A stretch of DNA of 64,000 nt from Mucilaginibacter gossypiicola (GCF_900110105.1 NZ_FOCL01000014.1:104462-168461); one strand, 5' to 3'; positions 10,214 to 18,780 are shown, counted from the stretch's first letter. Numbers and translations: made by a program. The notes: generated by a model not told the origin, from the letters alone.

Positions 10214-10272
10214 TGAAATAAGAACCACTCGGTAGAGGTTGCAGATTTTGATAATGGAGCTATATTAAAAAC

Positions 10273-10390
10273 CATGTCATTGCGAGGAGCGGTAGGGGTA
10301 GAGCGTTAGCAGCGACGTGGCAATCTCGTTGCTCTGCAGGGCGAATATGCATTGGCTATGAGATTGCCACGCTACGCTCGCAATGACATG
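10273..10390. repeat. TCATTGCGAG-type dispersed inverted repeat, copy 1
   Basis: The outer arms CATGTCATTGCGAG (10273-10286) and CTCGCAATGACATG (10377-10390) are perfectly complementary. An inner pair, GTGGCAATCTC and GAGATTGCCAC, also matches, so the element can fold into a long cruciform of about 118 bp. Related copies are at 30295, 39028, 44624, 52474 and, truncated, 63795. It fills most of the gap between the GH92 and GDPD genes. Confidence 0.85.
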
Positions 10391-10483
10391 GGTTTTTATT
10401 TTGGAAGCATTTTTTTTGTCGATTTAATCCCTGTGAACAGGCCGAGCGGTGGAGTATATACGCTATCTAACTAAATAAAACAA

Positions 10484-11338
10484 ATGAAACTAAAACTATT
10501 AATCCTGTCCTCGGTCATTTCCCTATCGGTAAGTGCCCAAAACAAAGTCCAGGTGACCGCCCACCGCGGCGACTGGCGTAATGCGCCAGAAAATTCATTA
10601 AGGGCTTTTCAATATGCTGCCCAAATGGGTGTTGATATCGTTGAGCTCGATCTGAAGAAAACTAAAGATGGCGTTGTGGTGATCATGCACGATGGTACTA
10701 TAGATCGCACAACAAATGGTAAAGGCAAACCTGCCGATTATACTTTTGATGAGATCAGAAAATTTGGATTGAGGAACGGTATCGGTCGTGTAACCAAAAA
10801 TCAGATCCCTACACTTAAAGAGGTAATGCTGGCGTTGAAAGGCACCGGTGTAAAAGTTAATCTTGATAAAAGCTATGATTACTATCATGAAGCCCTGGCG
10901 ATATTAAAAGAAACCGGTACAGTACAACAGGCTATTTTTAAATCGGAGGTACCTTATGCTGATCTTAAAGCCCGCTACCCAAGCCTTATTGATAGCATCA
11001 TTTATATGCCTGTGGTAAACCTTGATAAACCGGAAGCTAAACAGATCATTGTTGATTACCTGAAAAATATGAAGCCTTATGCGTTTGAGCTTAATTTCAC
11101 CAAAGATACCTCGGCCGTGTTAAGGGATAATAAGTTCATTACCCAAACAGGTGCTAAGGTGTGGATCAATTCATTATGGGCTTCGCTTAACGCTGGGCAC
11201 GATGACGATACGGCTGTGGAGGATGATAACAAAAAAGATAGCTGGGACTGGATCATAGCACATGGCGCTACCATCATTCAAACAGACAGGCCGCAATTAA
11301 TGCTGGAATATCTTCGTAAGAAACATCTGCATAAGTAG
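10484..11338 (+). CDS. Secreted glycerophosphodiester phosphodiesterase family protein
   Basis: A 284-residue GDPD-family enzyme that in this family hydrolyses glycerophosphodiesters to glycerol-3-phosphate and an alcohol. The signal peptide ends near residue 19 (SVSAQ). Catalytic and metal residues are visible: HRG at 27-29, E54 and D56 (VELDLKKT), HD at 69-70, and DRTTNGKG after them. A late TDRP motif (QTDRPQLM) closes the TIM barrel. It is probably periplasmic. It sits after the GH92 gene across a repeat-filled gap, so membership in glycan locus 1 is uncertain. Phosphodiester-linked mannose would be a fitting substrate, but that is speculation. Confidence 0.88.
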   Translation: MKLKLLILSSVISLSVSAQNKVQVTAHRGDWRNAPENSLRAFQYAAQMGVDIVELDLKKTKDGVVVIMHDGTIDRTTNGKGKPADYTFDEIRKFGLRNGIGRVTKNQIPTLKEVMLALKGTGVKVNLDKSYDYYHEALAILKETGTVQQAIFKSEVPYADLKARYPSLIDSIIYMPVVNLDKPEAKQIIVDYLKNMKPYAFELNFTKDTSAVLRDNKFITQTGAKVWINSLWASLNAGHDDDTAVEDDNKKDSWDWIIAHGATIIQTDRPQLMLEYLRKKHLHK

Positions 11339-11369
11339 GGTTTAATATTGCCATTTACAAAGTAAAAGG

Positions 11370-11443
11370 CTGTTATGCTGAGCATGTTGAAGTATGGTGT
11401 GTAGGCCTCTCGGCGCGAGTCTTCGACAGGCTCAGACTGACAG
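11370..11443. repeat. ATGCTGAG-type dispersed inverted repeat, copy 1
   Basis: CTGTTATGCTGAGCATGTTGAAG on the left and CTTCGACAGGCTCAGACTGACAG on the right form an imperfect palindrome of about 74 bp with a short centre. A second copy is at 28578-28648. It lies between convergent genes. Confidence 0.7.
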
Positions 11444-11472
11444 GCCTACAACTTTTTTCATTTTACCCCATA

Positions 11473-13197
11473 TCATCTTTTGGTAATTTCCACGCTCCTG
11501 TTTTGAAATTGGCGGTCGTAATTATTTACCCCGCTTAAAGGACTCGCAGTGCCAAGCGCTATTTTACTTTTAATTTGTCCGTCGGTAACATGCTGACTTA
11601 TTAAATAATCAAATACGCTGTTTATCCGTGCCTGTGAAAGTTTAATTGGAGTGTTATGGTCGTTATTCAGTTCTGTTCGTGGTATTTCCTGTGTATTACA
11701 ATGTCCTTTTAAAGCTATTTGAGCACCTGGGTTGGCCGTTAGATAGGCGACTATTACTTTAAGTTTGCTTTGCATATCAGCCTTTAGCACAGATTGATTG
11801 GGATCAAACGTTATCCTGGTTGGAAAAGGGCTGCTTGTTGCTGCCTGTATATTAAACTGAACGCGACGATTAAGTATACGGCCCTCTTCGGTTGAATTGC
11901 TGGCAATTGGACGGCTTTCACCAAATGCTTTTATTTTTACTTTCTGAGGATCGACCCCTGAATTAACTAAGTAAGTTTTTACCGAGTTAGCGCGGTCTTT
12001 GGCTAACCTCATTTGATGTGCCGCCGTTCCCTCGTCGTTTGAAGTAAAACCGTCAAGTTCAATAGCCTTGCCAGATGCGCGTAAATCAGCGGAGGTGGCG
12101 TCTAACACCGGGTAAGATGAAGTACGTAATACTGAGCTATCAAATTCAAACTGGATGTTTGCGTATGCTGCTGTACCGGGTGAAGCTTTAATTGTATCCG
12201 CATGAGGAAATATCATGGTACAACCAGAACCATCAACTACGCTACCTGCAGCAGTGCCCGGGCATTTGTCAAACTGATCAGCAACACCGTCACCGTCAGA
12301 ATCTTTTTTCAGGTCATTAACAGCAGTTTCAACGTTAGCAACACGGCCTTTTAAAGCTTCAACTTCCTGACGTAAAGCTGCATCATACAGTTCGTCATAC
12401 ATCATAGCTACCGGGTTAACCCACTCCAATACTGGTTTTGATTTTGAACCTAAAGTAAAGGCTAAACCAGCATAAGCATATGAGTAGTGATCTTTAGTTG
12501 GGTAAGATTTGTTGTAACCGTCAAAGTTATCAGCACCAACATAAGTTTGAGTATAACCCAAATCTAATGCTACTGCATCGCTTAAACGGAACTTAACACC
12601 AGCACCTACAGGAACAACAAACTCTTTTACGTAGTGGCTGCCATCAGATGTTGGGTTTTTGAAATGAAATTCATCAGCACCTACCCTGGTTACTTTTGGA
12701 TCATAAAAAGCCATACCAGCACCACCTTTTAAGTAGAAGTTAACTGCATTTTTACGACGGATGAAATCGATAGTAGCAACGTTAACCACAGCGCTAATGC
12801 TTGCTTGCCGAAAACGGGTATCATATGATACATAATCGCCTGTTGCAGTAGGTGCAGGATCATTTTTACCTTTAACTTTACCACCTGTAACATCTAATTG
12901 TAAAGCAAAAGAATGTGCTAACTGCTCTTTTAAATAGATACCGTAGCCGTAGCTAACAGAATGAGAGTTAAAGTCGTTGTTACGGCCACCGGTAGCAATT
13001 ACTGGTGAAGTAACACCACCATTGATACCAATGCTAAATTTCCTGTACTGGCCTAAACCACCAAATACCTTAGCGGTTTGGGTTTCAGATGACGTTGTAG
13101 TTGCCGTTGTTTTGGTTGAATCGGAAATATTCTGGGCATATGCAGTTCCCAAATAAGTCAATGATAATATTACGGTAGTCAGGTAAACTTTTATCAT
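11473..13197 (-). CDS. OmpA-family outer membrane protein with two C-terminal OmpA domains
   Basis: A 574-residue protein with a signal peptide (cleavage near residue 21, GTAYAQ) and an N-terminal beta-barrel of about 230 residues with AYAGLAFTLG near its end. A short coiled linker (ALKGRVANVETAVNDLKKD) leads to a type-3 thrombospondin Ca2+-binding repeat, DSDGDGVADQFDKCPG, near 300. Residues about 345-455 form a standard OmpA domain (EFDSSVL ... AFGESRPIASN ... NRRVQFNI), which binds peptidoglycan. A second, more divergent OmpA-like domain follows (FDPNQSVLKAD ... KGHCNT ... QNRSVEI), about 460-574. The doubled domain is unusual. It probably anchors the outer membrane to the wall. Confidence 0.88.
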   Translation of the reverse strand: MIKVYLTTVILSLTYLGTAYAQNISDSTKTTATTTSSETQTAKVFGGLGQYRKFSIGINGGVTSPVIATGGRNNDFNSHSVSYGYGIYLKEQLAHSFALQLDVTGGKVKGKNDPAPTATGDYVSYDTRFRQASISAVVNVATIDFIRRKNAVNFYLKGGAGMAFYDPKVTRVGADEFHFKNPTSDGSHYVKEFVVPVGAGVKFRLSDAVALDLGYTQTYVGADNFDGYNKSYPTKDHYSYAYAGLAFTLGSKSKPVLEWVNPVAMMYDELYDAALRQEVEALKGRVANVETAVNDLKKDSDGDGVADQFDKCPGTAAGSVVDGSGCTMIFPHADTIKASPGTAAYANIQFEFDSSVLRTSSYPVLDATSADLRASGKAIELDGFTSNDEGTAAHQMRLAKDRANSVKTYLVNSGVDPQKVKIKAFGESRPIASNSTEEGRILNRRVQFNIQAATSSPFPTRITFDPNQSVLKADMQSKLKVIVAYLTANPGAQIALKGHCNTQEIPRTELNNDHNTPIKLSQARINSVFDYLISQHVTDGQIKSKIALGTASPLSGVNNYDRQFQNRSVEITKR

Positions 13198-13316
13198 GAT
13201 ATGTCCAGGTTGTTTTATTAGCTAAGTTATTGTTTTTTTATATATTTAAAAATCTGAAAATAAGGTAGTTGTGGTTAATTGTGGCGATAAATAAATAATC
13301 TGTAGATAAAATATTT

Positions 13317-14417
13317 ATGAAGAAAGCTTTTAGTTTCTTGAAAAGATTAAATTTCGGGAATAACAGTCTCGAAAAATTTAAGCTTTTGAACCGTGCTGTC
13401 TTCCTGTTGCTTATTTTGATGGTGCTTTTTTACTTAGTTAAGGGAGCTGTAAGCTATCGATTTGATACCAGGGGAGCGCAAAACTACATAGGTATATTAA
13501 CACAGAACTATGCTGCCAAATCAGGTTTCGCACCCGGCGATACTTCGACAATAAGCTGGGCTGGTTTGAAAAATTTAGATACTGCAATAAATAATCCTTT
13601 AATAAGGGCAAAGTACGCACCAATGTCAATAAGCAACATCATGGTTGGTAGTAGCAGTGATTCGGCTAAAATCTTATTTCCGGATATTCCCAGCAATAGT
13701 TTTGCCGGTATTACGGGGGTTAGTAGCGTGTCATATAAAGGGCTGGCCGAGATTGTGAGTCAATCGATAGGAAATGGCTACTATTCATTGAACTTTGACC
13801 AATTTGTACAACGCGGGGCTTTTGCGAGCGATGCCCAGGTTGGCATTATTTGGGCAATTACATGCATGTTCATGCTTTTTTTGATAATAAACAGCATCCA
13901 TTACTATGGTCATATCCTTGATCAAAAGAAAATTCAGGCCGAGCAGGATAAATTAAGGAAAGATGTATTGGAAGGAAGTCAGGCTTCGCCGGTTTGGGAG
14001 CTTGCGCAAATCACACTTAATAAATATTATCAGCGAAACCTGCTTCAAAACAATTGGATATTTTATGTAAGTGTAGTTGTAATGATAGCAGGCTTTGGGT
14101 TGATCATGTACGGAGTTGGTAATGCCTATGGCCCTAAAAGTGATAAAACCGCCGAGTTTATAGCGGCCGGATCCGGCGTTATAGTGCAGTTTATCGGTGC
14201 TACCTTTTTGGTGGTATACAACTCAACCATTACACAGGCCGCGCAATACACTACCTCATTGCAAAAGTTAAGCACTATCGGTACCTCAATTAAGATCCTG
14301 GATAGTATTATATTGGATAATGCAAAGAAGATGGAAGGTGATATAGAGTTTATTAAAACCATTACCAACGCTAAAATCGATCTCGCTAAATCCCTTATTG
14401 AGCAATCAAAATCATAA
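13317..14417 (+). CDS. Four-TM membrane protein resembling TRADD-N-associated TM proteins
   Basis: A 366-residue inner membrane protein. TM1 is at about 25-45 (AVFLLLILMVLFYLVKG). A soluble region of about 135 residues follows, then TM2 at about 180-200 (WAITCMFMLFLIINSI) and an acidic/basic helix (KKIQAEQDKLRKD). A TM hairpin follows: WELAQITLNKYYQRNLLQNN, then FYVSVVVMIAGFGLIMYGVG and GSGVIVQFIGATFLVVYNS. That last module resembles the two-TM domain described as associated with TRADD-N in predicted bacterial conflict systems; this is from memory of the pattern and not verified. The C-terminus is helical. It starts 119 bp from the divergent ompA-like gene. Confidence 0.6.
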   Translation: MKKAFSFLKRLNFGNNSLEKFKLLNRAVFLLLILMVLFYLVKGAVSYRFDTRGAQNYIGILTQNYAAKSGFAPGDTSTISWAGLKNLDTAINNPLIRAKYAPMSISNIMVGSSSDSAKILFPDIPSNSFAGITGVSSVSYKGLAEIVSQSIGNGYYSLNFDQFVQRGAFASDAQVGIIWAITCMFMLFLIINSIHYYGHILDQKKIQAEQDKLRKDVLEGSQASPVWELAQITLNKYYQRNLLQNNWIFYVSVVVMIAGFGLIMYGVGNAYGPKSDKTAEFIAAGSGVIVQFIGATFLVVYNSTITQAAQYTTSLQKLSTIGTSIKILDSIILDNAKKMEGDIEFIKTITNAKIDLAKSLIEQSKS

Positions 14418-14626
14418 TAGGATAAATAGGGGGAGTTGTTTTGTCCTTGTTACTATCGTTTATCAAATTTAAATGCTGATGTTACCGGTAGTTAGTTTAA
14501 TGTATTATATATTGATTATCAATATGTTGTTTCTTAGTTTGCGACATTGACAGGCATTTATCATATTCAATGATCGGTGCGCTTTTGTTTTGGTTTATAA
14601 TTAGCTTTGTTAACAGTGACAAACGT

Positions 14627-15568
14627 ATGAAAACAGTAACTGTTGACGATTTTTATAAAAACGCTGCCGAACTCACCGATAATCGGGTAGGAGATCTGCT
14701 GCCTGCTGATATTAACAAAGAGATAGGGCATTTCAATGTATTTAATCTTGGCGACCTAATTGCTAAAATCAAAAAAGACCCCAGTCACGTGCCCTACAAT
14801 CGCCGGTTGTATTATAAGATAAATCTGGTAAGGGGGCGTAATATAGCCGAATATGCAGATAAGGTGATCAATATTGAAAAGAATGCGCTTGTGTTTGGCA
14901 CTCCCAAAATCCCTTATAGCTGGAAGCCTCAGGATATGGAACAATCCGGCCATTTCTGCATTTTTACGGATGACTTTTTGGTGCAATCAAAAAGCGGTGT
15001 AGTGCTGGATTCATTGCCAATTTTTAGCCCCGGAGGTTGCCCCGTGTTTATGCTGACCGATGAACAGGCCGACGAGATCACGTTCATTTTTAAAAAGATG
15101 CAGCAGGAAATAGCGTCCGACTATCTGTATAAGTATGATCTGATCAGGAATTATTTATTGGAGCTGATCCATTACGGTCAAAAATTACAGCCTTTTACCA
15201 ATTACAGCAACAGTCACAATGCGTCGGCAAGAGTATCGTCACTTTTTATTGAGTTACTGGAAAGGCAGTTCCCGATCGCGTCACCGGATCAGAAGGTAAT
15301 CCTGCGTACCGCGAAGGACTATGCCGACAGGCTTGCCGTTCATAGCAACCATCTCAATAAGGTATTAAAGGAAAGTACCGGAAAAACCACTACCGAACAT
15401 ATCGCCAGCAGGCTCATTCAGGAAGCCCGTATCCTGCTCAAACAAACCGACTGGAATATCTCGGAAATAGCCTATAGCCTGGGTTTTGAGCAGCTATCGC
15501 ATTTTTCAAATTTCTTTAAAAAGCAAACATCATTATCACCGGTTGAGGTAAGGAATTTGGCGGGGTAA
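14627..15568 (+). CDS. AraC-family transcriptional regulator
   Basis: A 313-residue regulator. ATG 14627 (MKTVTVDDFYK) is preferred over the open frame back to 14570, because a -7-like box TAGCTTTG at 14602-14609 lies upstream of it and because proteins of this group start this way. The N-terminal two thirds form a cupin-like sensing domain (HFNVFNLGD, YYKINLVRG). The C-terminal 100 residues form the double helix-turn-helix, with DWNISEIAYSLGFEQLSHFS and FFKKQTSLSPVEVR as the second HTH and signature. Ligand and targets are not visible; neighbours suggest no pathway. Confidence 0.88.
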   Translation: MKTVTVDDFYKNAAELTDNRVGDLLPADINKEIGHFNVFNLGDLIAKIKKDPSHVPYNRRLYYKINLVRGRNIAEYADKVINIEKNALVFGTPKIPYSWKPQDMEQSGHFCIFTDDFLVQSKSGVVLDSLPIFSPGGCPVFMLTDEQADEITFIFKKMQQEIASDYLYKYDLIRNYLLELIHYGQKLQPFTNYSNSHNASARVSSLFIELLERQFPIASPDQKVILRTAKDYADRLAVHSNHLNKVLKESTGKTTTEHIASRLIQEARILLKQTDWNISEIAYSLGFEQLSHFSNFFKKQTSLSPVEVRNLAG

Positions 15569-15620
15569 GGTTGGTTATTTTGTGTTTAGGTTTTTATTTC
15601 AAATTTGTATATTTACGTAT

Positions 15621-15848
15621 ATGACTACAATAACATTAGAGGTGCCGGATAGTCTTGGAGAGCATCAGTATGATACTGTGCGGTTTATTGCGGCTAAATT
15701 GTACGAATCGGGGAAATTATCTCTTGGGCAGGCAGCTGAAATGGTTGGTTTATCAAAGCGTACTTTTGCCGAGTTATTACCCGACTATAATGTTGCGTTA
15801 TTAAACTATCCTGTATCTGAAATGCTAAGCGATGCAGATAACATATGA
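15621..15848 (+). CDS. UPF0175-family antitoxin-like protein
   Basis: A 75-residue protein of the UPF0175 family. Start ATG 15621 gives MTTITLEVPDSLGE, the usual family beginning; the frame is open further to 15582. The middle shows KLSLGQAAEMVGLSKRTFAELL, a helix-turn-helix that would bind DNA. It overlaps the next gene, a PIN-domain protein, by 17 bp. This order (UPF0175 then PIN) is a recurrent toxin-antitoxin arrangement, with this protein as antitoxin and autorepressor. No gene-specific operator was identified. Confidence 0.85.
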   Translation: MTTITLEVPDSLGEHQYDTVRFIAAKLYESGKLSLGQAAEMVGLSKRTFAELLPDYNVALLNYPVSEMLSDADNI

Positions 15849-16290
15849 GACTGTTATAGCTGATACTACCTGTTTTATATTACTTGATAAAATTGGTGAA
15901 TTAAATCTTTTAAAACTGTTATTTGGTTACGTAGTAACTACAACAGTAATAGCTTTGGAGTTTGGTGAACCATTGCCTGAATGGGTTCGAATCAAAGAAG
16001 TTAAAGATGTTGTTTTTCAGGCTACACTCGATGTTGATTGGGGTGAAGCCAGTGCAATAGCTCTTGCTATTGAATCTCTCTCTTCATTAATTATCCTCGA
16101 CGATGATAAAGCCAGAAAAAAGGCAAGAAAGTTGCAATTAAATGTTACCGGCACATTAGGCCTTTTTTTGAAAGCAAAACGAGAAGGAATTATCCCAAAC
16201 GTAAGATCGATGCTCAATAAAGTTCAGAAAACAAATTTTCATTATTCTGAAAATGTTTTTAATGAGATTCTAAAACTGGCCGGGGAGTAA
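15832..16290 (+). CDS. PIN-domain (DUF3368-type) toxin-like ribonuclease
   Basis: A 152-residue PIN-domain protein. The acidic residues expected for Mg2+-dependent RNase activity are present: D11 (IADTTC), E43 (IALEFGE), E72 in GEASAIALA, and the DDD at 90-92 (ILDDDKARKKA). TGTLGLFLKAKREG matches the DUF3368/VapC-like core. It starts inside the upstream UPF0175 gene in another frame (overlap 15832-15848), which implies translational coupling. As a pair the two look like an intact type II module. Targets are unknown. Confidence 0.87.
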   Translation: MQITYETVIADTTCFILLDKIGELNLLKLLFGYVVTTTVIALEFGEPLPEWVRIKEVKDVVFQATLDVDWGEASAIALAIESLSSLIILDDDKARKKARKLQLNVTGTLGLFLKAKREGIIPNVRSMLNKVQKTNFHYSENVFNEILKLAGE

Positions 16291-16321
16291 TTGTTTGCTA
16301 TTGTAATTAATTTCATTCCTT

Positions 16322-17017
16322 TTATGCCTCATCATCCTGCGTTAAAAGAAAAAGTTTATCATGATTGATAATGCTGATCTTTTTACCATTTGTGCTGATC
16401 AGTTTTTCCTGAAGTAACTCGTTAACCACCCTAAAAACAGTTTCGTAAGTGGCGCCGGCGTATGAAGCCAGATCTTGCCGCGTAAGTTCAACGTCGATAT
16501 GCCCGTCGGGGTTTAAGCCAAATTGCTCTTTAAGACTGATGAGCGCCTGGGCAACACGGCCTTTTACAGGCATATGCGCAAGATTGCGCATTTTGTGTTC
16601 GGCCTCCTGCAGTTCGTCGGCAAAAAACAACATTAACTGGTAGGTAAACTGAGGATTTACCTTTAAAGTAGCCTCAAAAAAATCCATATCGATGAAGCAT
16701 ATTATACCGGCTTCTAAAGCAGTAGCCGAAATAGGGTAGTGGGTAGCATGTTTACCCAGCACGCGATGGCCAAAGATAGCTCCCTTGTTGGCAAAGCGGA
16801 TAATAAGCTCTTTATCCGCTCCCCATTTTTTATGAACTTTTATATTGCCTTCATAAACAAAGTAAATCCCTTTTACAGGGTCACCCTCACTGAAAATAAC
16901 CTGTCCTTTTTTTACAGCAAAGTTTTTTTTGTTAGCTGCTATTGCGGGTAGCCATTCTTTTATACAGCCTTTGCATAAAAAACAGGTGTTATTATCGCAT
17001 TGAATATTTTTTTTCAT
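16322..17017 (-). CDS. Crp/Fnr-family regulator with FNR-like cysteine cluster
   Basis: A 231-residue regulator with a cyclic-nucleotide-type beta-roll (KKGQVIFSEGDPVKGIYFVYEGNIKVHKKW) and a C-terminal winged helix with recognition helix AGATYETVFRVVNELLQE. Cysteines at 7, 12, 15 and 18 form a cluster at the N-terminus. Cys107 (LEAGIICFIDMDFFE) falls where E. coli FNR has its fourth iron-sulfur ligand Cys122. An oxygen- or NO-labile [4Fe-4S] cluster is therefore plausible, although the spacing C-x2-C-x2-C differs from E. coli FNR. It converges on the PIN gene with 31 bp between the stops. Confidence 0.88.
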   Translation of the reverse strand: MKKNIQCDNNTCFLCKGCIKEWLPAIAANKKNFAVKKGQVIFSEGDPVKGIYFVYEGNIKVHKKWGADKELIIRFANKGAIFGHRVLGKHATHYPISATALEAGIICFIDMDFFEATLKVNPQFTYQLMLFFADELQEAEHKMRNLAHMPVKGRVAQALISLKEQFGLNPDGHIDVELTRQDLASYAGATYETVFRVVNELLQEKLISTNGKKISIINHDKLFLLTQDDEA

Positions 17018-17299
17018 TCAAATATTAATCAATCAGTCAAATCTGTTGTAAAAATATTAATGAAAATTGTAAATGTTGTTAATAAATTAAATTTTTAGTG
17101 CTAATTTTTATTTAATTTTCTATTTGAGATAAATTTTAGGTGTATTTAGCTTCTGTTTTTGTTTTGATATCTTGTTTTTTCTTTGTTGAGTATGTTGAAT
17201 TTGTCTTTTTGTGTTGGAATTTTTAGCGAAAAAAGGATGAACTGTTAAAATTAAGAAGGATTTGATGAATAATTTATGGGTTTACAGCAGCCGGGCCTT

Positions 17300-17947
17300 T
17301 TATATTATTCCATTCTTCACTGCAAACATGACCAGCCCGGCTGTATTGCGTACCCCTACTTTGTCTATCAGGCGTTGCCTGATGCCTTCAACCGAGCGCG
17401 GGCTTAGGAAAAGTTGCTGCCCCATTTCGTTGGCTGTTTTTTCGGCGCAAATCAGTTTCAGCACATCCTGTTCACGTTCGGTAAGTTCAACACCTTCTTT
17501 AAAAGATGGCTTGATGTTACCTTTAAGCACCAGTTTTTTTAACAATGCATTACTTACAATATTGTTAAAGTAGTAGCCCGTTTCATGTACAGAATATACA
17601 GCTTTCCTGATCTCCTCTGCTTCTGAATTTTTTAATAGATATCCGTTAGCGCCAATCTCCATTAAATGGATCACAAACTTTTCGTCGTCGTACATGGTCA
17701 CTACTAAAATTTTTATATCAGGGTATTTTTTTTTAATAAGTTTTGTAGCCTCCATGCCATCCATAACAGGCATTTTAAGGTCCATGATAATTACATTGGG
17801 CATGTTTGTCTCTATGCCCTTTACCAGGTCTTCGCCGTCTGCGGCCTCGAGCATTACTTCCAGGTTTTCATCCTGGGTAAGACCGATTTTTAGGCCTTCT
17901 CTATATATGGTATGGTCATCGGCTATGGCAATTTTAATAGGTTTCAT
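17300..17947 (-). CDS. NarL/FixJ-type response regulator
   Basis: A 215-residue two-component regulator. The receiver domain has the acidic pair DD at 10-11, the phospho-acceptor D56 (VIIMDLKMPVMDG), T in VVTMYDD, and K near 105 (LLKNSEAEE). The C-terminal LuxR-type HTH is LTEREQDVLKLICAEKTANEMGQQ with LSPRSVEGIRQRLIDKVG. It is the last gene of the membrane protein/kinase/regulator set; the kinase gene ends 26 bp upstream. AT-rich DNA with no visible gene lies downstream to 17018. Confidence 0.93.
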   Translation of the reverse strand: MKPIKIAIADDHTIYREGLKIGLTQDENLEVMLEAADGEDLVKGIETNMPNVIIMDLKMPVMDGMEATKLIKKKYPDIKILVVTMYDDEKFVIHLMEIGANGYLLKNSEAEEIRKAVYSVHETGYYFNNIVSNALLKKLVLKGNIKPSFKEGVELTEREQDVLKLICAEKTANEMGQQLFLSPRSVEGIRQRLIDKVGVRNTAGLVMFAVKNGII

Positions 17948-17973
17948 CGCCTTGTATTTTGATGTTATAATAG

Positions 17974-18780
17974 TTAAATAGTAATCTGTCGGGGGATATT
18001 GATGATAATGTAATATCCCTCAGGTTTGTAATTAAAAGATACTTCGCCTTTCAGTAAAATAATACGGGTTTGAATAGCTTTGAGGCCAAGTCCCTGTTTA
18101 TTGAATTTTAGTTCTTCATATTGTGCATGGCTGAGCCCCTTTCCGTTATGAAAAATGCTGATGTTCAAAGCCTCCTGATTATAAACTGATGTAATGTGTA
18201 CTTTTTGAGGCCTGGCATGTTTAAGTATATTGTTCATTAATTCCTGCACCATGCGGTAGATGCTGATGTCATTTTCATTGGTTAGGGTTGTGTAAGCATC
18301 ATCAAGATCTGTTGTAATAAAAATGAGGTCGTTATTCGTTATTTTTTCAACAAAATGCCTGATAGCTTCATTTAAGCCAAACTCTTTCAGGATACTTGAA
18401 TGCAAATTGTGCGAAATACCGCGCACCTGTTTAATGGCCATGTCAAGCAGTTCCTGTCCCTTTTCATACCTTGGTTCATTGTTTTTATCAATAACGTTGA
18501 TCTTTACTCCCTGCAGGTGCAATTTTGATGCTGATAAAATAGCACCCACTTCGTCATGCAACTCTTCGGCAATTCGGTGACGTTCGGTTTCCTCGCTGCG
18601 TACTGCGGCTTCAATTAATTGGTTTTGCTGGGTTTGATGCAGCTTTTGAATTTTTTGCTGGTATTGGTATTTCTTACGCTGAAAGAAAATGAAAATGAGC
18701 AATATACTCGCGAATAAGGAAAGCATAACGGCAATGCCCATAAAGAGCAGGAGCCTGATATCGTCATTCGTTTGTTTCAT
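17974..18780 (-). CDS. Sensor histidine kinase, HisKA_3 (NarX/DesK) type
   Basis: A 268-residue kinase with one TM segment at about 8-34 and almost no extracellular part. A coiled coil follows, then the HisKA_3 H-box ERHRIAEELHDEVGAILS with the phosphorylated His at 75. The HATPase domain shows an N-box (QELMNNILKHARPQKV) and G-box (NGKGLSHAQYEELKFNKQGLGL). With no sensor domain of its own, it probably relies on the membrane protein encoded just upstream, whose gene overlaps it by 17 bp. Its partner is the NarL-type regulator downstream. Confidence 0.93.
   Translation of the reverse strand: MKQTNDDIRLLLFMGIAVMLSLFASILLIFIFFQRKKYQYQQKIQKLHQTQQNQLIEAAVRSEETERHRIAEELHDEVGAILSASKLHLQGVKINVIDKNNEPRYEKGQELLDMAIKQVRGISHNLHSSILKEFGLNEAIRHFVEKITNNDLIFITTDLDDAYTTLTNENDISIYRMVQELMNNILKHARPQKVHITSVYNQEALNISIFHNGKGLSHAQYEELKFNKQGLGLKAIQTRIILLKGEVSFNYKPEGYYIIINIPRQITI

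Noticed and set aside
10273..10390. tRNA or structured RNA gene
   Set aside because: The long stem suggested an RNA gene, but the same element recurs in several intergenic spots and does not fold as a cloverleaf.
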